Assembly: GCF_000813145.1 (NCBI RefSeq)
Contig: NZ_BAZF01000004.1
Span: 124,001-188,000 of the forward strand
DNA length: 64,000 nt
Direction: 5' to 3'
Origin: Geobacter sp. OR-1
GTDB lineage: Bacteria > Desulfobacterota > Desulfuromonadia > Geobacterales > DSM-12255
This document shows positions 47,266 through 56,865 of the stretch, piece by piece (positions within the stretch are counted from its first letter, which is position 1; each line of letters begins with the position of its first letter). The notes under the pieces are model-generated. The model worked only from the letters and a program-made list of their open reading frames with translations. It did not search any database and was not told the DNA's origin. Position numbers and translations under genes: made by a program.

Positions 47266-48990
47266 TCAGTTGTTCATGAACTGCGCACCAAGCTGCATGG
47301 CCAAAGGCGACCGTAATTCTCTCAACCGCTGTAGTGAACGGACGGCCGCAGGGGTGTCCCCGAGACGCAGCGAGGCATAGCCGTAATTATATATGGCATT
47401 CGGATACTCGGGATTTAATATGGTCGCGAGACTGAACCAGGTTCTGGCTTCGCTGAATTTCCCCTGTTTGATCAGCGCCACACCCAGGTTGTCATACGGG
47501 ACGTTGTGGTACGGACGCACGGGGATCGCCTTGCGCAGGGCAGCTTCGGCGTCGGCCCATCTCCCGGCATCGGCATAGGCGTTGGCAAGGGTAATATGAT
47601 TGCGCTGATTGTGGGGCGCCTTGTCCCTGCCGTCCAGAGCAAAGGCGATCGGGTTCGACCAGAGAAGATTGCGCTGCATTGCAGCGCCGGCATAACCGGC
47701 AATCACGAGCCCGAGTGTTGCCAGGGCGATCCTTTTGTTGCTGAACCTGCCGCCAAGGTCTACTGCCGCCACGGCAAAACCGAACATCGGCAGGTAAAGC
47801 CGGTGTTCCACCATCGCATCGAGGGGAATTATCGAAGACTCGACCGACAGCGAAATATAAAACCACAATATGCCGAAAGACAACAGCGGTCTCCGCCGAG
47901 CCAGCACCAAGGCCAGGCCCGCAAACAACAGGTGCCCGGCAGCGGCCGCCAGGTTCGGCAAGGTAACCACCTTGGAAACCAGCGGATAGCCATAGTCGAA
48001 AACCTGATTGTACGGCAAAACGAGTAACCGTATGTACTTCCATAGAACGGTCATTTCAGTGGCGAGATAAAGCGCCTGCAGATTCTCCGGCGGGGCATCG
48101 GCCCGCCTTGGCTTGGAGAGGTCGGCCACGTTTAGCGCCGGCTGGCCGGGCGCCGGCTTCTTGCCGGCAGAGGCAGCTTCCGCCCGCACCCAGTAATCGG
48201 CTCGACCCGCCTCCTTGAGTACCAGTTCGTCTTTGCCCACATGCAGATAGATGAACAACGCGGAAACCAGCAGAAACGGCACAAGATAGGCCAAACGTCT
48301 GCCATAATGCGACGGCAAGGCGCCCCGGTTCAGGATCAGCCAGTCGAACAGAAGAATTTCCGCCGGGATCAGGACTGCATTCTGTTTGGTCATGCAGGCA
48401 AGAGCCATGGTGAGAAGCGACACGAGATACCAGATGACATGGGCTGGAGTGCTCAAACCGGAACCGGCGGCAACAGACTCGCGGGCACGGCAGTAAGCAT
48501 AGATGGCAACAAGGGCAAGAAGCGCGGAAAGGGTTGTCATCCTCTGAACGATATAGTTGACGGACTGCGTCTGGATGGGATGCACCAGGAAAAGAAAAGA
48601 TGCCGCCGCCGACAGCAGGACGGCATCGGGAACGGCAGGAAGAACGGCCCGCGGCCGGTAATCGGGCTCGGCAAAAACCCGTTTCGCGAGCAGCCAGACA
48701 AACCAGGAAGCGCAAAGGTGAATACCGATGTTAACCAGATGATAGCCGGTGACATCAAGGCCGCCGAATCGGTAATTGACGGCAAAGGTCAGGTAAGCAA
48801 AACCCCTGACAGCGAGCAGACTTTTGAACGCCTTAGAGATATCATGCACAACAGGATTGTCCATAATGTTCTGCGGGTCATCGAAGAGCCACGGAACACC
48901 AAGGGTTCTGCAGTAAAGGGCAACGCCAACAGCTGCTATTAAAAAAACCATCGTGAGATCGCTTGAGAAGCGGTCCCTCTGGGTAGTCAT
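47266..48990 (-). CDS. TMTC-like membrane protein with TPR repeats
   Basis: The 574-residue protein has about ten membrane helices, then three or four tetratricopeptide repeats (residues about 455-560: NHITLANAYADAGRWADAEAALRKAI, then YDNLGVALIKQGKF and YNYGYASLRLGD). The first loop has LFDDPQNIMDNPVV with an acidic pair, as in TMTC/DUF1736 mannosyltransferase-like and O-oligosaccharyl-type GT-C proteins. It may transfer a sugar from a lipid carrier to a protein or glycan in the periplasm. The ATG at 48990 follows GGAGGGGGC; the open frame upstream lies inside the epimerase gene and is not real. Confidence 0.7.
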   Translation of the reverse strand: MTTQRDRFSSDLTMVFLIAAVGVALYCRTLGVPWLFDDPQNIMDNPVVHDISKAFKSLLAVRGFAYLTFAVNYRFGGLDVTGYHLVNIGIHLCASWFVWLLAKRVFAEPDYRPRAVLPAVPDAVLLSAAASFLFLVHPIQTQSVNYIVQRMTTLSALLALVAIYAYCRARESVAAGSGLSTPAHVIWYLVSLLTMALACMTKQNAVLIPAEILLFDWLILNRGALPSHYGRRLAYLVPFLLVSALFIYLHVGKDELVLKEAGRADYWVRAEAASAGKKPAPGQPALNVADLSKPRRADAPPENLQALYLATEMTVLWKYIRLLVLPYNQVFDYGYPLVSKVVTLPNLAAAAGHLLFAGLALVLARRRPLLSFGILWFYISLSVESSIIPLDAMVEHRLYLPMFGFAVAAVDLGGRFSNKRIALATLGLVIAGYAGAAMQRNLLWSNPIAFALDGRDKAPHNQRNHITLANAYADAGRWADAEAALRKAIPVRPYHNVPYDNLGVALIKQGKFSEARTWFSLATILNPEYPNAIYNYGYASLRLGDTPAAVRSLQRLRELRSPLAMQLGAQFMNN

Positions 48991-49012
48991 GCCCCCTCCG
49001 GTCACCAAAAAT

Positions 49013-50158
49013 CTACATGAGATTATGCAGCCTGAGAGCTGATTCCGCCTCTTCCAGCCGGTCGTCCCGCTGCTCTCCACGAGCCCATGACACCAGCTCG
49101 GCCACGCCGGCAGCAAATGGCACCGCCGGTTCATAACCCAATCCAGAGCGGCTCTTCCCCAGGTCGGCAAAACAGTCCCGGATATCACCCACCCGAAACT
49201 GCCCCTGATAGAGAAACTCCTCCGTTGCTCCAAGTTCCCGGCAGACGTGGCGGGCCAGGTCAAGGACCGTCAGCCGCTCCCCGCTTCCGACATTGAAGGT
49301 TTCGCTACCGGAAGTTTCGTGAGTCAGCGCCAGCAGGTTGGCCCGGACGACATCGCGCACATTGACGAAGTCACGCCCCTGCAGACCATCTTCGTAGATC
49401 GATATCGGACTGCCGGAGAGCCGGCGCGTGACAAAAATGGCCCCAATGCCGGTATACGGGTTCCCGAGCGCCTGACGGGTCCCGTAAACATTGAAATATC
49501 TGAGCACGACGCCGGGGATGCCGTAGGTGGCGGAAAAGATCCTGAGCAGCTCTTCCTGCACCCTTTTGGTTTCCGCATAGACTGAAATGGGCGCCAGCGG
49601 CTTCCCCTCGGCAGTAGGGAGCGATTCAAGCGGCGCACCGCAGGAGGGGCAAAATATCCGCCATTCCGACTTTTCAAGCGCCTCCCTGCCCCTCAGGGGG
49701 GGGAACACCGGCCCGCAGGCAGGGCATGAATAGGCGCCTTCGCCATATACCGCCCGTGAAGAGGAGAGAACTATTTTAGCGACCCGGTGGTCGCTGTTGG
49801 CCAGGACATCCAGAAGCATTGCCGTACCGCCGACATTGACATCGCAGTACCCGTGAATCTCGTACATCGACTGGCCAACCCCGGTCTGGGCCGCAAAATG
49901 ATAGATCGCATCCACTCCGGCAATGGCCCGGGACAGGTCATCGCGATTGCGAACATCGCCGCGCATGAACTCGACCCGGCGGTCGATCCAGGCGGGGAGT
50001 TTTCTTCCCGGCCCATGGACCTGAGGATCGAGCAAATCCATGATCCGCACGCGATAGCCACGTTCAAGCAGGGCGTCGCAGGTATGGGAACCGATAAAAC
50101 CGGCACCGCCGGTGATTAAGATCAGAGAACCGGGTACGATTATTGAGTTATTGTTCAT
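49013..50158 (-). CDS. NAD-dependent sugar epimerase with inserted zinc-ribbon motif
   Basis: This extended SDR epimerase/dehydratase would make a nucleotide sugar. The 381-residue protein has ITGGAGFIGSHTCDALL (NAD site, near residue 15), a catalytic SSSRAVYGEG and a Y-x3-K pair, Tyr194-Lys198 (YAETK). Between them residues 145-173 hold two C-x2-C pairs, CPAC and CPSC, that would bind zinc. I recall such an insertion in some deoxysugar 4-epimerases, but it is uncommon in the wider family. Its start overlaps nothing upstream; its stop is 22 bases before the TMTC-like gene. The GT4 gene upstream ends inside its start (ATGA). Confidence 0.82.
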   Translation of the reverse strand: MNNNSIIVPGSLILITGGAGFIGSHTCDALLERGYRVRIMDLLDPQVHGPGRKLPAWIDRRVEFMRGDVRNRDDLSRAIAGVDAIYHFAAQTGVGQSMYEIHGYCDVNVGGTAMLLDVLANSDHRVAKIVLSSSRAVYGEGAYSCPACGPVFPPLRGREALEKSEWRIFCPSCGAPLESLPTAEGKPLAPISVYAETKRVQEELLRIFSATYGIPGVVLRYFNVYGTRQALGNPYTGIGAIFVTRRLSGSPISIYEDGLQGRDFVNVRDVVRANLLALTHETSGSETFNVGSGERLTVLDLARHVCRELGATEEFLYQGQFRVGDIRDCFADLGKSRSGLGYEPAVPFAAGVAELVSWARGEQRDDRLEEAESALRLHNLM

Positions 50159-51342
50159 TGGAGCAGATCCCTGTATACCTTTGCCAGCTCGGCATATGCA
50201 ACTGCCGGATCGTAGCGCCTGACCGCCTCCGCCCGGCCCGACTCTCCGAGGCGCTTGGTTTCCGCCGGAGAATCGACAAGCCTGTCAATGGTCGCAACAA
50301 GCGCGCCAACATCTCCCGGAGGGACAAGCAGGCCGTTCCGATTATTAGTCACCACGGTGTTGACCCCCTTTATATCCGTGCCGACTATGGCAATCCCGCT
50401 GGCAAGGTAAACCGGCAGCTTGCCGGGGACATTGTCGCCATATAGCCTCAGGCAAAATCCGATGTCGCAGATTTTCAGATACTGGGGCAGCCGTTCGAAC
50501 GGCTCATCATCGATAAACCATATCCTCTGCGCTATGCCCATCTCCGCGGCAATGGCCCGGTATGGGGGTAATGGCCTGCCGAACAGCACCAGACGCACAT
50601 CGTCGCGTCTGGCGGAAATAAGACGGAATGCCTCCAGCAGAAAATCAACCCCCTGGTACTCTTCCATCCCCCCGGAATAGATTAGGAGTTTTTCGTTATT
50701 GGGGCGCAGGCGCCGCTCCAGTTCCCGGTCAATCTGCTCATCCGGCAGATGGAAAGAATCGAGTTCCGGCACATCCTCCACCAGGACAATCTTATCAGGG
50801 TCCTGGCCGGCGGCGATAAACTCGTCACGCCGGAGACTTGATTGCGCCACGATCCGGTCCACCCTCCGTTCGATCCAGCGCTCGAATTTAGTCAGAGGTT
50901 TGATCAGTGGTGATGTTTCCGGAATGGCCCCAGTGGCGATCAACTCCGGGACAAAGGTGCCATGGGCGTTGTAGATCACTCTCGCACCCGTAAAGAGCCT
51001 GACGATTATCCCGATGAAAGCCCCTTCGTGCAGATGCCCGTCTATTACCCTGATCCGCTCTTCCCTGACCACTCTCAATACAGTCCCGAGCAGCAGAATA
51101 TCATACAGCAACTTTGCCATGTTGGCGCCGGTGCGCTTGATGGTCAGGGGAAGTGGGCCTGTTCTGTGAATCCGGAAGGGGAAATCCGCTGTTTCGCCTT
51201 GGAAGAACGATATGACCCGAATATCGAACTCAGTGGACATGGCCGTTGCCAGCCGCCGGATCCGCAGAGGGGTCCCCCGGTCGATATAGAACGGGCAGGG
51301 AGCAATCACGGCTACTTTCAAACGGCCGGGCGAATCAGTCAT
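50155..51342 (-). CDS. GT4-family glycosyltransferase
   Basis: This cytoplasmic GT-B transferase has 395 residues. The N lobe has VAVIAPCPFYIDRGTPLRIRRLATAM, and INGHLHEG-like VIDGHLHEGAF. The C lobe has LLIYSGGMEEYQGVDFLLEAF, ICDIGFCLRLYGDNVPGKLPVYLASGIAIVG and a late VDSPAETKRLGESG. The usual E-x7-E is partly changed (PGKLPVYLASG), so the donor site may differ. ATGA overlap with the epimerase and an 8-base overlap with the GT2 gene upstream make this a tight operon. Confidence 0.88.
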   Translation of the reverse strand: MTDSPGRLKVAVIAPCPFYIDRGTPLRIRRLATAMSTEFDIRVISFFQGETADFPFRIHRTGPLPLTIKRTGANMAKLLYDILLLGTVLRVVREERIRVIDGHLHEGAFIGIIVRLFTGARVIYNAHGTFVPELIATGAIPETSPLIKPLTKFERWIERRVDRIVAQSSLRRDEFIAAGQDPDKIVLVEDVPELDSFHLPDEQIDRELERRLRPNNEKLLIYSGGMEEYQGVDFLLEAFRLISARRDDVRLVLFGRPLPPYRAIAAEMGIAQRIWFIDDEPFERLPQYLKICDIGFCLRLYGDNVPGKLPVYLASGIAIVGTDIKGVNTVVTNNRNGLLVPPGDVGALVATIDRLVDSPAETKRLGESGRAEAVRRYDPAVAYAELAKVYRDLLQ

Positions 51343-52282
51343 TTAGGTTGATTCGCTCTCTTACGGCATAAATCGGTTTTCCCTGCGCCTCATAATAGGT
51401 CCGGGCATTGAGTTCACCCAACAGTCCCAGGGCAATAAACTGTACTCCCATGAAGAGCAGAAAGGCGGTCATAATCAGCAGCGGATTCCGATTCATGCTC
51501 GTATGCTCGAAAATCTTCATGTAGATGGTTATGAAGCCGGTCACGGAACCGGCTGCAAACGAATAGATCCCCCATTTGCCGAAAAGCTGGATCGGCTTGG
51601 TTGAATAACTGAGCAGAAACATCACTGTCATGAGATCCAGGACGACCCTCATGGTCCGGGAAATCCCGTATTTACTGGCTCCGTGCATTCGGGGATGATG
51701 GCGGACCGGGATTTCCGCTACCCGGGCGCCGATCTGTGATGCCAGCGCCGGCACAAACCGGTGCATCTCTCCGTAAAGATTTATCCCGTCGAGCACCTCC
51801 CGGCGATACGCCTTCAAAGTACAACCATAGTCATGGAGATGGACGCCGGTCATCCGGGATATCATCCCGTTGGCAATTACTGACGGCAGGCGACGGCTGA
51901 TGAAAGTATCCTGGCGATCCTTCCGCCATCCGGACACCACGTCATATCCTTCATCGATCTTTTCGAGCAGCAACGGGATATCAGCAGGATCGTTCTGCAG
52001 GTCGCCATCCATCGGAACTACCACGCGCCCGGCTGCCACATCAAACCCTGCGGCCATCGCCGGAGTCTGCCCGAAGTTGCGCCGGAACCTGATGACCTTG
52101 CAGGACTGGTCGCTGCTAGCTATCTGCTTCATCAATTCCCAGGACCCATCCGTAGAACCGTCATCCACCAGAATAAGTTCCCAGGCAAGCCCATGCCCTT
52201 CAAGGGCTTTGACAACCCGTTCATGCAGAAGCGGGAGGTTTTCTACTTCGTTATAGATCGGGACAACTATGCTCAAATCCAT
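51335..52282 (-). CDS. GT2 polyprenyl-phosphate sugar transferase with two membrane helices
   Basis: The 315-residue protein resembles GtrB/DPM1-type synthases that move glucose or another sugar onto undecaprenyl phosphate. It has VVPIYNEVENLPLLHERV, LVDDGSTDGSWELM, VVPMDGDLQNDPADI (D-x-D metal site near residue 95) and YGCTLKAYRREVL. Two membrane helices fall near residues 230-290 and anchor it in the inner membrane. It fits with the TMTC-like GT-C protein, which would use such a lipid-linked sugar outside. Confidence 0.9.
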   Translation of the reverse strand: MDLSIVVPIYNEVENLPLLHERVVKALEGHGLAWELILVDDGSTDGSWELMKQIASSDQSCKVIRFRRNFGQTPAMAAGFDVAAGRVVVPMDGDLQNDPADIPLLLEKIDEGYDVVSGWRKDRQDTFISRRLPSVIANGMISRMTGVHLHDYGCTLKAYRREVLDGINLYGEMHRFVPALASQIGARVAEIPVRHHPRMHGASKYGISRTMRVVLDLMTVMFLLSYSTKPIQLFGKWGIYSFAAGSVTGFITIYMKIFEHTSMNRNPLLIMTAFLLFMGVQFIALGLLGELNARTYYEAQGKPIYAVRERINLND

Positions 52283-52326
52283 AAAATGTCCGTTATCCTA
52301 ATAAACGGCTGGAGTAAAATTCATGT

Positions 52327-53271
52327 TCAGAGCTCAACGCGGCGCAATTGCACCTCTGCCGGCGATTTGCCGCTATCGCGGAAACGTGGCCGGGCAAGCC
52401 CAACCAACATGCCGGCGCCGTATGCCAGGTGAAGCGTAGGGATCGATATCAGCAACAGCGGAAACAGCAGTGCCATCTGCCGTTGCAACGCCTCCCACAA
52501 GGCGGTAATGGCAACAGCTCCTGCATAGCATAAAAGGGGGAGGGTGTAAACAGGGTTATCCAGAAACGGGGCCATCATCAGATAGAGAAGAAATAGCGAC
52601 GGCACAAGGCTTGCCAAGTTGATCTTCCGGCTGACATGCGTCTGCTCGCCCCTGCCGCGACCGTAGGTAAAGAGTTGCCGGACAAAGTCCTGGTATCTTC
52701 TCCGCTGGCTTCTCATTACAGCAAGATCCGGATCGTGGATCAACTCCCAGCCATTGTGCAGAATCCGGTCCATCAGTTCGTTCTCTTCATTGGGGTAAAG
52801 ACGTTCATCCAGTCCGCCGCAGGCGAGGTAAATCTCCCGGCGAAAACTCAGGTTGCACAGAATCAGCTCGTTCTCAGCCGTAGACCGGGTCGACCCTGCC
52901 AGCCGGTATCTGTTTCTTACACTTCCCCCCCCGATCAAAGAACTGAGCGCTGCCCCAAAGGCCTGTTGTAGAACGGTATCACTCCGTGGAGTCAAAGAGG
53001 GTCCGCCAACGACAGCCACATGAGGATCCACGTAATGCGATGCGGCCTTCTGCAAAAAGTCGGGCTTAACCTGGGAATCATCATCAAGGAAGTAAAGGAG
53101 TTCACCGGCAGCAGCAGCCACAGCTCGATTTCTCTGGCTGCTGGGGCGACACCCCTCACTGACAATTATCTCGACAAGGTTGCGAGGGTAATCCATTTCC
53201 CTGAGAGACTCGATGGCTCGCACGTCGCCACCGGGCTTAACCGGGATAATTATAGTCCATGAAGGGTACAC
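52327..53271 (-). CDS. GT2-family glycosyltransferase with membrane anchor
   Basis: The 314-residue protein has WTIIIPVKPGGD, VSEGCRPSSQRNRAVAAAAG, YFLDDDSQVKPDFL (D-D-D metal site, near residue 75) and GGLDERLYPNEENELMDRIL, with hydrophobic helices in the last 90 residues. I place the start at a GTG at 53271, seven bases after GGAG. The longer frame from 53331 would read through an intrinsic terminator (53295-53317) belonging to the gene before it, so it is unlikely. It is the first of a GT2-GT2-GT4-epimerase-TMTC group. Confidence 0.85.
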   Translation of the reverse strand: MYPSWTIIIPVKPGGDVRAIESLREMDYPRNLVEIIVSEGCRPSSQRNRAVAAAAGELLYFLDDDSQVKPDFLQKAASHYVDPHVAVVGGPSLTPRSDTVLQQAFGAALSSLIGGGSVRNRYRLAGSTRSTAENELILCNLSFRREIYLACGGLDERLYPNEENELMDRILHNGWELIHDPDLAVMRSQRRRYQDFVRQLFTYGRGRGEQTHVSRKINLASLVPSLFLLYLMMAPFLDNPVYTLPLLCYAGAVAITALWEALQRQMALLFPLLLISIPTLHLAYGAGMLVGLARPRFRDSGKSPAEVQLRRVEL

Positions 53272-53294
53272 CCAAATTCTCCGCGATCGGGCAT

Positions 53295-53317
53295 AAAAAA
53301 ACCCGGGGATCACCCGG
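53295..53317 (-). terminator. Terminator after the beta-barrel gene
   Basis: On the minus strand CCGGG-TGATC-CCCGG is followed by seven T residues, about 25 bases past the beta-barrel stop. It limits readthrough into the GT2 gene. Confidence 0.8.
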
Positions 53318-53341
53318 CCTTCAACCAGCACAACGAACCTG

Positions 53342-55597
53342 CTAGAACTGCTTTTTCAGGTTTGCAGAAAAGCGCCGCTCCAAACGATTGTCGTTGCCGG
53401 TTCGCTTGCCCTGATAGTATTCAATATTCCCCTGCAAAAGCCTGTACTGAACTCCGAGCGAAGCTCCGCCCATCCATTCGGAAACATTGCCCGGACTGAG
53501 GAGTGAATACCTGGCAAGAGCGGCAGCATAAAGATTGCGCGTAAGAAAATATTTACCCTGTAGAGAAAACTGGCGGAGTTCGTTGTACAAACTGCCATAT
53601 ACAACAGTATCATTGCTCTTTAACAACAAAGTCTGCTCTTTCAATTCAAAAAGCTTGCCCTGGAAAACCGAGCTCGGCTTAGAATAAGTAAAATTCTGCC
53701 TAATTTCAGTGTAGCTCTTGATTGTGCCATAGTCATTGGCCCGGGAAAACGTCCCATGCACTGAATTCACGGTATTCGGTGTGGGTGCGTAGCTCGCAAA
53801 ACCTGTTACCGCAATTTCATCAGACATGGAGCTGCCAACTGTTCGTTTACTGTAACGCGTATTAGCAGACATGTTAAACTGGGGCAGGGAATAATCAAGA
53901 CCACCGCTGAAATTCATAATCGTGTCTAAATCGTACCCCTTTTGATCAAGAAGGTCGATGGAAACCTGGGCATTGGCCCTCAGGCGAGCAGATTGGGTCC
54001 ACGCTACCTTGCCGGTTGTGACCGACTTGAGATAATCTCCGGAATACCCCGAAGCACGTGCCGCAATAGAAGAACCGGCACTGGTAGATTTTTCAGTTGT
54101 AACAATGGAACCAACCGTAGTTCCGGTGTTTCCCAGGTTGAAGGTCAATTGTTGGTCGGCGCTCGCAACCAGCCGGTTGCTAACCCTGTAAAATACCGTT
54201 CCTGTCACTGTCTGAGTGGTCTGTTTTTCATTCGACCAGGCCGTTTCTTCGTTCATATACTTGGCATCGTACGATGCGTGAATATCGAGTTTGTCGGAAA
54301 ATCTCCGCGTGCTGGCCGTGTCTACCCGCCCCTCAAGCGCAATTTTGTTGCCGTTAAGTGAATCTACCCTTTCCACAGTTAACATTGGGGTAAGTGTGAA
54401 CGCAGATCGCCGAAAGGTTTCCAGACGAACCGATGCAAGAGACGAAATATCCTTCAACTGCCCCTGCGGGTTGCTGCTCCGATTGTCTCTCTGTTCAAAC
54501 CTGACCTGCCAATTCGTATCAGCCCCCCAAGTACCGTTCACATAAACAGGAACTTTCAACTCTTCGTCGACCTGAAGCGCCTGAGTTATTTTCCGCGAAT
54601 AGGTATTGAATATACGTGTCTGCCAATTCGGGCGTTGGGCGACAGCAAATAAATTTATGTCGTATTCGGAATACGAGCGAGCCGAACTCTGAGGCTCGAA
54701 CCGCTTTAACATGACCCCGTCAGCAGAAAATTTGATCCAGTTTGTCAGGTCAAGCCAAATCCTCTCATCATTGGAATTGACCGTGCCGATACGAAAAGTT
54801 TGCTCTTCGAAGTCTGTACCCCCGCCCCCTCCTCCTGATCTGCTTAGATAATCTTTCTGTTCATCCTTCCTGTATATCAACCAGAGAGAGTCCTTGACCA
54901 TGGCTGCCTTTAAAAAGCGCCTGCTGTTATGTTCCGGGCTCGCGCTATTCAGATTGCTTCTATAATCTTCACGGTAATCCACCAATATCCCAGGCAATTG
55001 AACCAAGTTAGGGAATCGGGATGCAAGTGAATTGCTGCTGGTCTCACCAAAAGCAAAGGTCAGCCCCGTGGCAATATTCGTGCCAGTATTAAATATTTCA
55101 TTAGTAACCCCTGTTGGAACAAGGGCATTGCCGTTCTCAAACGCCAGAGGATCGGCTGACCCCGCAAAATCCATCCGGTTTATGTCACGACTGAAGAAAG
55201 AAAGGTTCAGGGGCAGGGATCTGCTTTTGTACTGATATTCCACACTATAGATCAGATGACCGGCTGTAATGCTGGAATTATTTCCGCGGTTGACGTCATT
55301 ACCCGAAATCCTGGCGATTTCACTACCCGAAAGATTAATAGCAGCCCATTCATAGCCGAGTCCGAAACCGTAAGTACCGTACTTCCCCAAACTGCCACGC
55401 TTGTCGTAAATCAACGAATACTTGTGGTAAAACGAGCTGGTAGAAGACTTGACATCATCAGCTTGCGAGTCGTAAGAATCGTATCCCACCATGAGCTCGC
55501 CGGAAATCCTTGCCGTCGCCTCAGATGCCATGGCGAGGAACCCGTAGCAGATAATGATACGCAAAAGCGCTATGCCCGAAACTCTCATACTCGTCAT
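53342..55597 (-). CDS. Large outer-membrane beta-barrel protein, unknown role
   Basis: I do not recognise a named family. The protein, about 751 residues, has a signal peptide (MTSMRVSGIALLRIIICYGF, cleavage near ATA). It then has many amphipathic strands with alternating aromatic and polar residues, such as YDSYDSQADDV and LIYDKRGSLGKYGTYGFGLGYEW, and a terminal Phe in SANLKKQF, typical of outer-membrane barrels. Length and pattern suggest over 20 strands. The start at 55597 gives the best signal peptide; a longer frame from 55678 adds residues that do not look secreted. It has its own promoter and terminator next to a glycan operon, so a porin for polysaccharide export or for anchoring is plausible. 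Confidence 0.65.
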   Translation of the reverse strand: MTSMRVSGIALLRIIICYGFLAMASEATARISGELMVGYDSYDSQADDVKSSTSSFYHKYSLIYDKRGSLGKYGTYGFGLGYEWAAINLSGSEIARISGNDVNRGNNSSITAGHLIYSVEYQYKSRSLPLNLSFFSRDINRMDFAGSADPLAFENGNALVPTGVTNEIFNTGTNIATGLTFAFGETSSNSLASRFPNLVQLPGILVDYREDYRSNLNSASPEHNSRRFLKAAMVKDSLWLIYRKDEQKDYLSRSGGGGGGTDFEEQTFRIGTVNSNDERIWLDLTNWIKFSADGVMLKRFEPQSSARSYSEYDINLFAVAQRPNWQTRIFNTYSRKITQALQVDEELKVPVYVNGTWGADTNWQVRFEQRDNRSSNPQGQLKDISSLASVRLETFRRSAFTLTPMLTVERVDSLNGNKIALEGRVDTASTRRFSDKLDIHASYDAKYMNEETAWSNEKQTTQTVTGTVFYRVSNRLVASADQQLTFNLGNTGTTVGSIVTTEKSTSAGSSIAARASGYSGDYLKSVTTGKVAWTQSARLRANAQVSIDLLDQKGYDLDTIMNFSGGLDYSLPQFNMSANTRYSKRTVGSSMSDEIAVTGFASYAPTPNTVNSVHGTFSRANDYGTIKSYTEIRQNFTYSKPSSVFQGKLFELKEQTLLLKSNDTVVYGSLYNELRQFSLQGKYFLTRNLYAAALARYSLLSPGNVSEWMGGASLGVQYRLLQGNIEYYQGKRTGNDNRLERRFSANLKKQF

Positions 55598-56003
55598 ATT
55601 TATATGCAGATACCTGACTTTACCATGGTCAATGGAGCTAGGTCCAACAACTACTTTAATTAAGCTTGCAACAGCCATACCGTTTCATGTCAATTTTCCG
55701 ACTCTTCCCACCAGCTCCAACCATCTGAATTTGCATTAGAGTTTTTCCAACAATTCCGTAAATCTTGGGTTGAGAATAAAATCTGCCCCTCACCAGTGAT
55801 TCGGCAAAGCGATTTGACTGCTTCCTGCCATAACGCGGCTAAAGCTATTAGCAGCAAGAACAATGAATGTCAACACAGATAATCTGCTCGCCCAACTATC
55901 CTTGTTGTCAAAACTTAACGATAGTCAGCTTGCCGCTTGCTATTAGCATCTTTTGAAATATTTAGCTTGTAAGAACTAGAGAGGGGGAGTCAACTTTTTG
56001 AAC
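55598..56003. other. Long leader of the beta-barrel gene and gap
   Basis: From the predicted start near 55838 the barrel mRNA would have about 240 untranslated bases. I see no known riboswitch there and no small gene I can support. The rest of the gap up to the cytochrome terminator at 56004 has no gene. Confidence 0.4.
55846..55874 (-). promoter_or_regulatory. Sigma70-type promoter of the beta-barrel gene
   Basis: TTGACA (55869-55874) and TAATAG (55846-55851) are separated by 17 bases on the minus strand, close to consensus. The start should be near 55838. Confidence 0.7.
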
Positions 56004-56035
56004 AAAAAAGAGGGGAGTGGTTTCCCACTCCCCTC
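56004..56035 (-). terminator. Terminator after the omcE-like gene
   Basis: A perfect 11-bp stem GAGGGGAGTGG / CCACTCCCCTC with a GAAA loop lies about 22 bases past the stop and is followed by six T residues on the minus strand. Confidence 0.95.
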
Positions 56036-56056
56036 AGGTTACGACAGGTACTTGAA

Positions 56057-56746
56057 TTACTTAACGTGGCAAGCAAGGCAGAGGTTGCTGCCCGAATTGG
56101 AGATACGGAGGAACTTGGTGTACTCGTTGTCATGAACCTTGTGGCAGCTGGCGCATTCCATCATGTCACCGGTGGTGTTGTTGTTGTCGTTGAAGAATAT
56201 AACGCCGCCTACGTTGGCAGTCTTAAGCTTGGACTCAACTGTAGCCTTGGTAGCAAGAGTAGCGTCCTGGGAAGCAGCGCTGGCGTAGTTGAACCCTACC
56301 GGGTGAGAATTGGTGAGATCCCTTGTGAGGTTATCGCCATATGTGCTTCTGATTACTGTCGATGTATCCATTACGATAGCAACGTTGGCTGAATCAACGC
56401 CCGGGTTCTTGATGTCGCCGAGGGCGGTCTGGCCGTCATGGCAGCTCATGCAGAAGAGGGAAACGCTGCCGCTGTTGAATGCAGAGGCCTTGGTTGCAGC
56501 AGTCAGGGTTGCGCTGGTCTTGTAGAGTGAGAAGTCAGCTGCTGACGGGTTATGCCTGTTCCAGAGGGGAACTGCGGATACCGGGTTGTGAGGAGTGTGG
56601 CAGAAAACGCAGATCTGATCTCCACCAAGCTCAGTATTCCCGTAAGTACCGGACAGATCGTGCGGCGTACCAACGATACCTGCGATTGCCCCAGTTGCGG
56701 ATGCTACCAGTGCTGCTGCTGCGAGTAATGCGAGTTGCTTTTTCAT
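56057..56746 (-). CDS. omcE: OmcE-like tetraheme c-type cytochrome (extracellular filament type)
   Basis: OmcE polymerises into conductive filaments that carry electrons outside the cell. The 229-residue product has a signal peptide (MKKQLALLAAAALVASATGA, cleavage near AIA). It has exactly four CxxCH haem sites at residues 46-50, 99-103, 198-202 and 223-227. Five further His residues (29, 53, 65, 148, 205) suit bis-His ligation, and the GTPHDLSGTYG start is typical of OmcE-type cytochromes. The second ATG (56746) is preferred, since GGAAGG lies seven bases before it. The order OmcE-NHL-octaheme-CcsA-ResB-PpcA-PurE is the one I recall for Geobacter sulfurreducens. A candidate sigma54 promoter lies upstream. 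Confidence 0.82.
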   Translation of the reverse strand: MKKQLALLAAAALVASATGAIAGIVGTPHDLSGTYGNTELGGDQICVFCHTPHNPVSAVPLWNRHNPSAADFSLYKTSATLTAATKASAFNSGSVSLFCMSCHDGQTALGDIKNPGVDSANVAIVMDTSTVIRSTYGDNLTRDLTNSHPVGFNYASAASQDATLATKATVESKLKTANVGGVIFFNDNNNTTGDMMECASCHKVHDNEYTKFLRISNSGSNLCLACHVK

Positions 56747-56865
56747 GTTCATTCCTTCCTTTCTTTTTTTTCTGCGTCAAGCGCAGCTGTAAAAAACTTC
56801 CATTTTCGGCGAGTAAAATGTCCATAACAGACCCAGACGAATCGCCAGCTATTTGTCTAGTTTAT

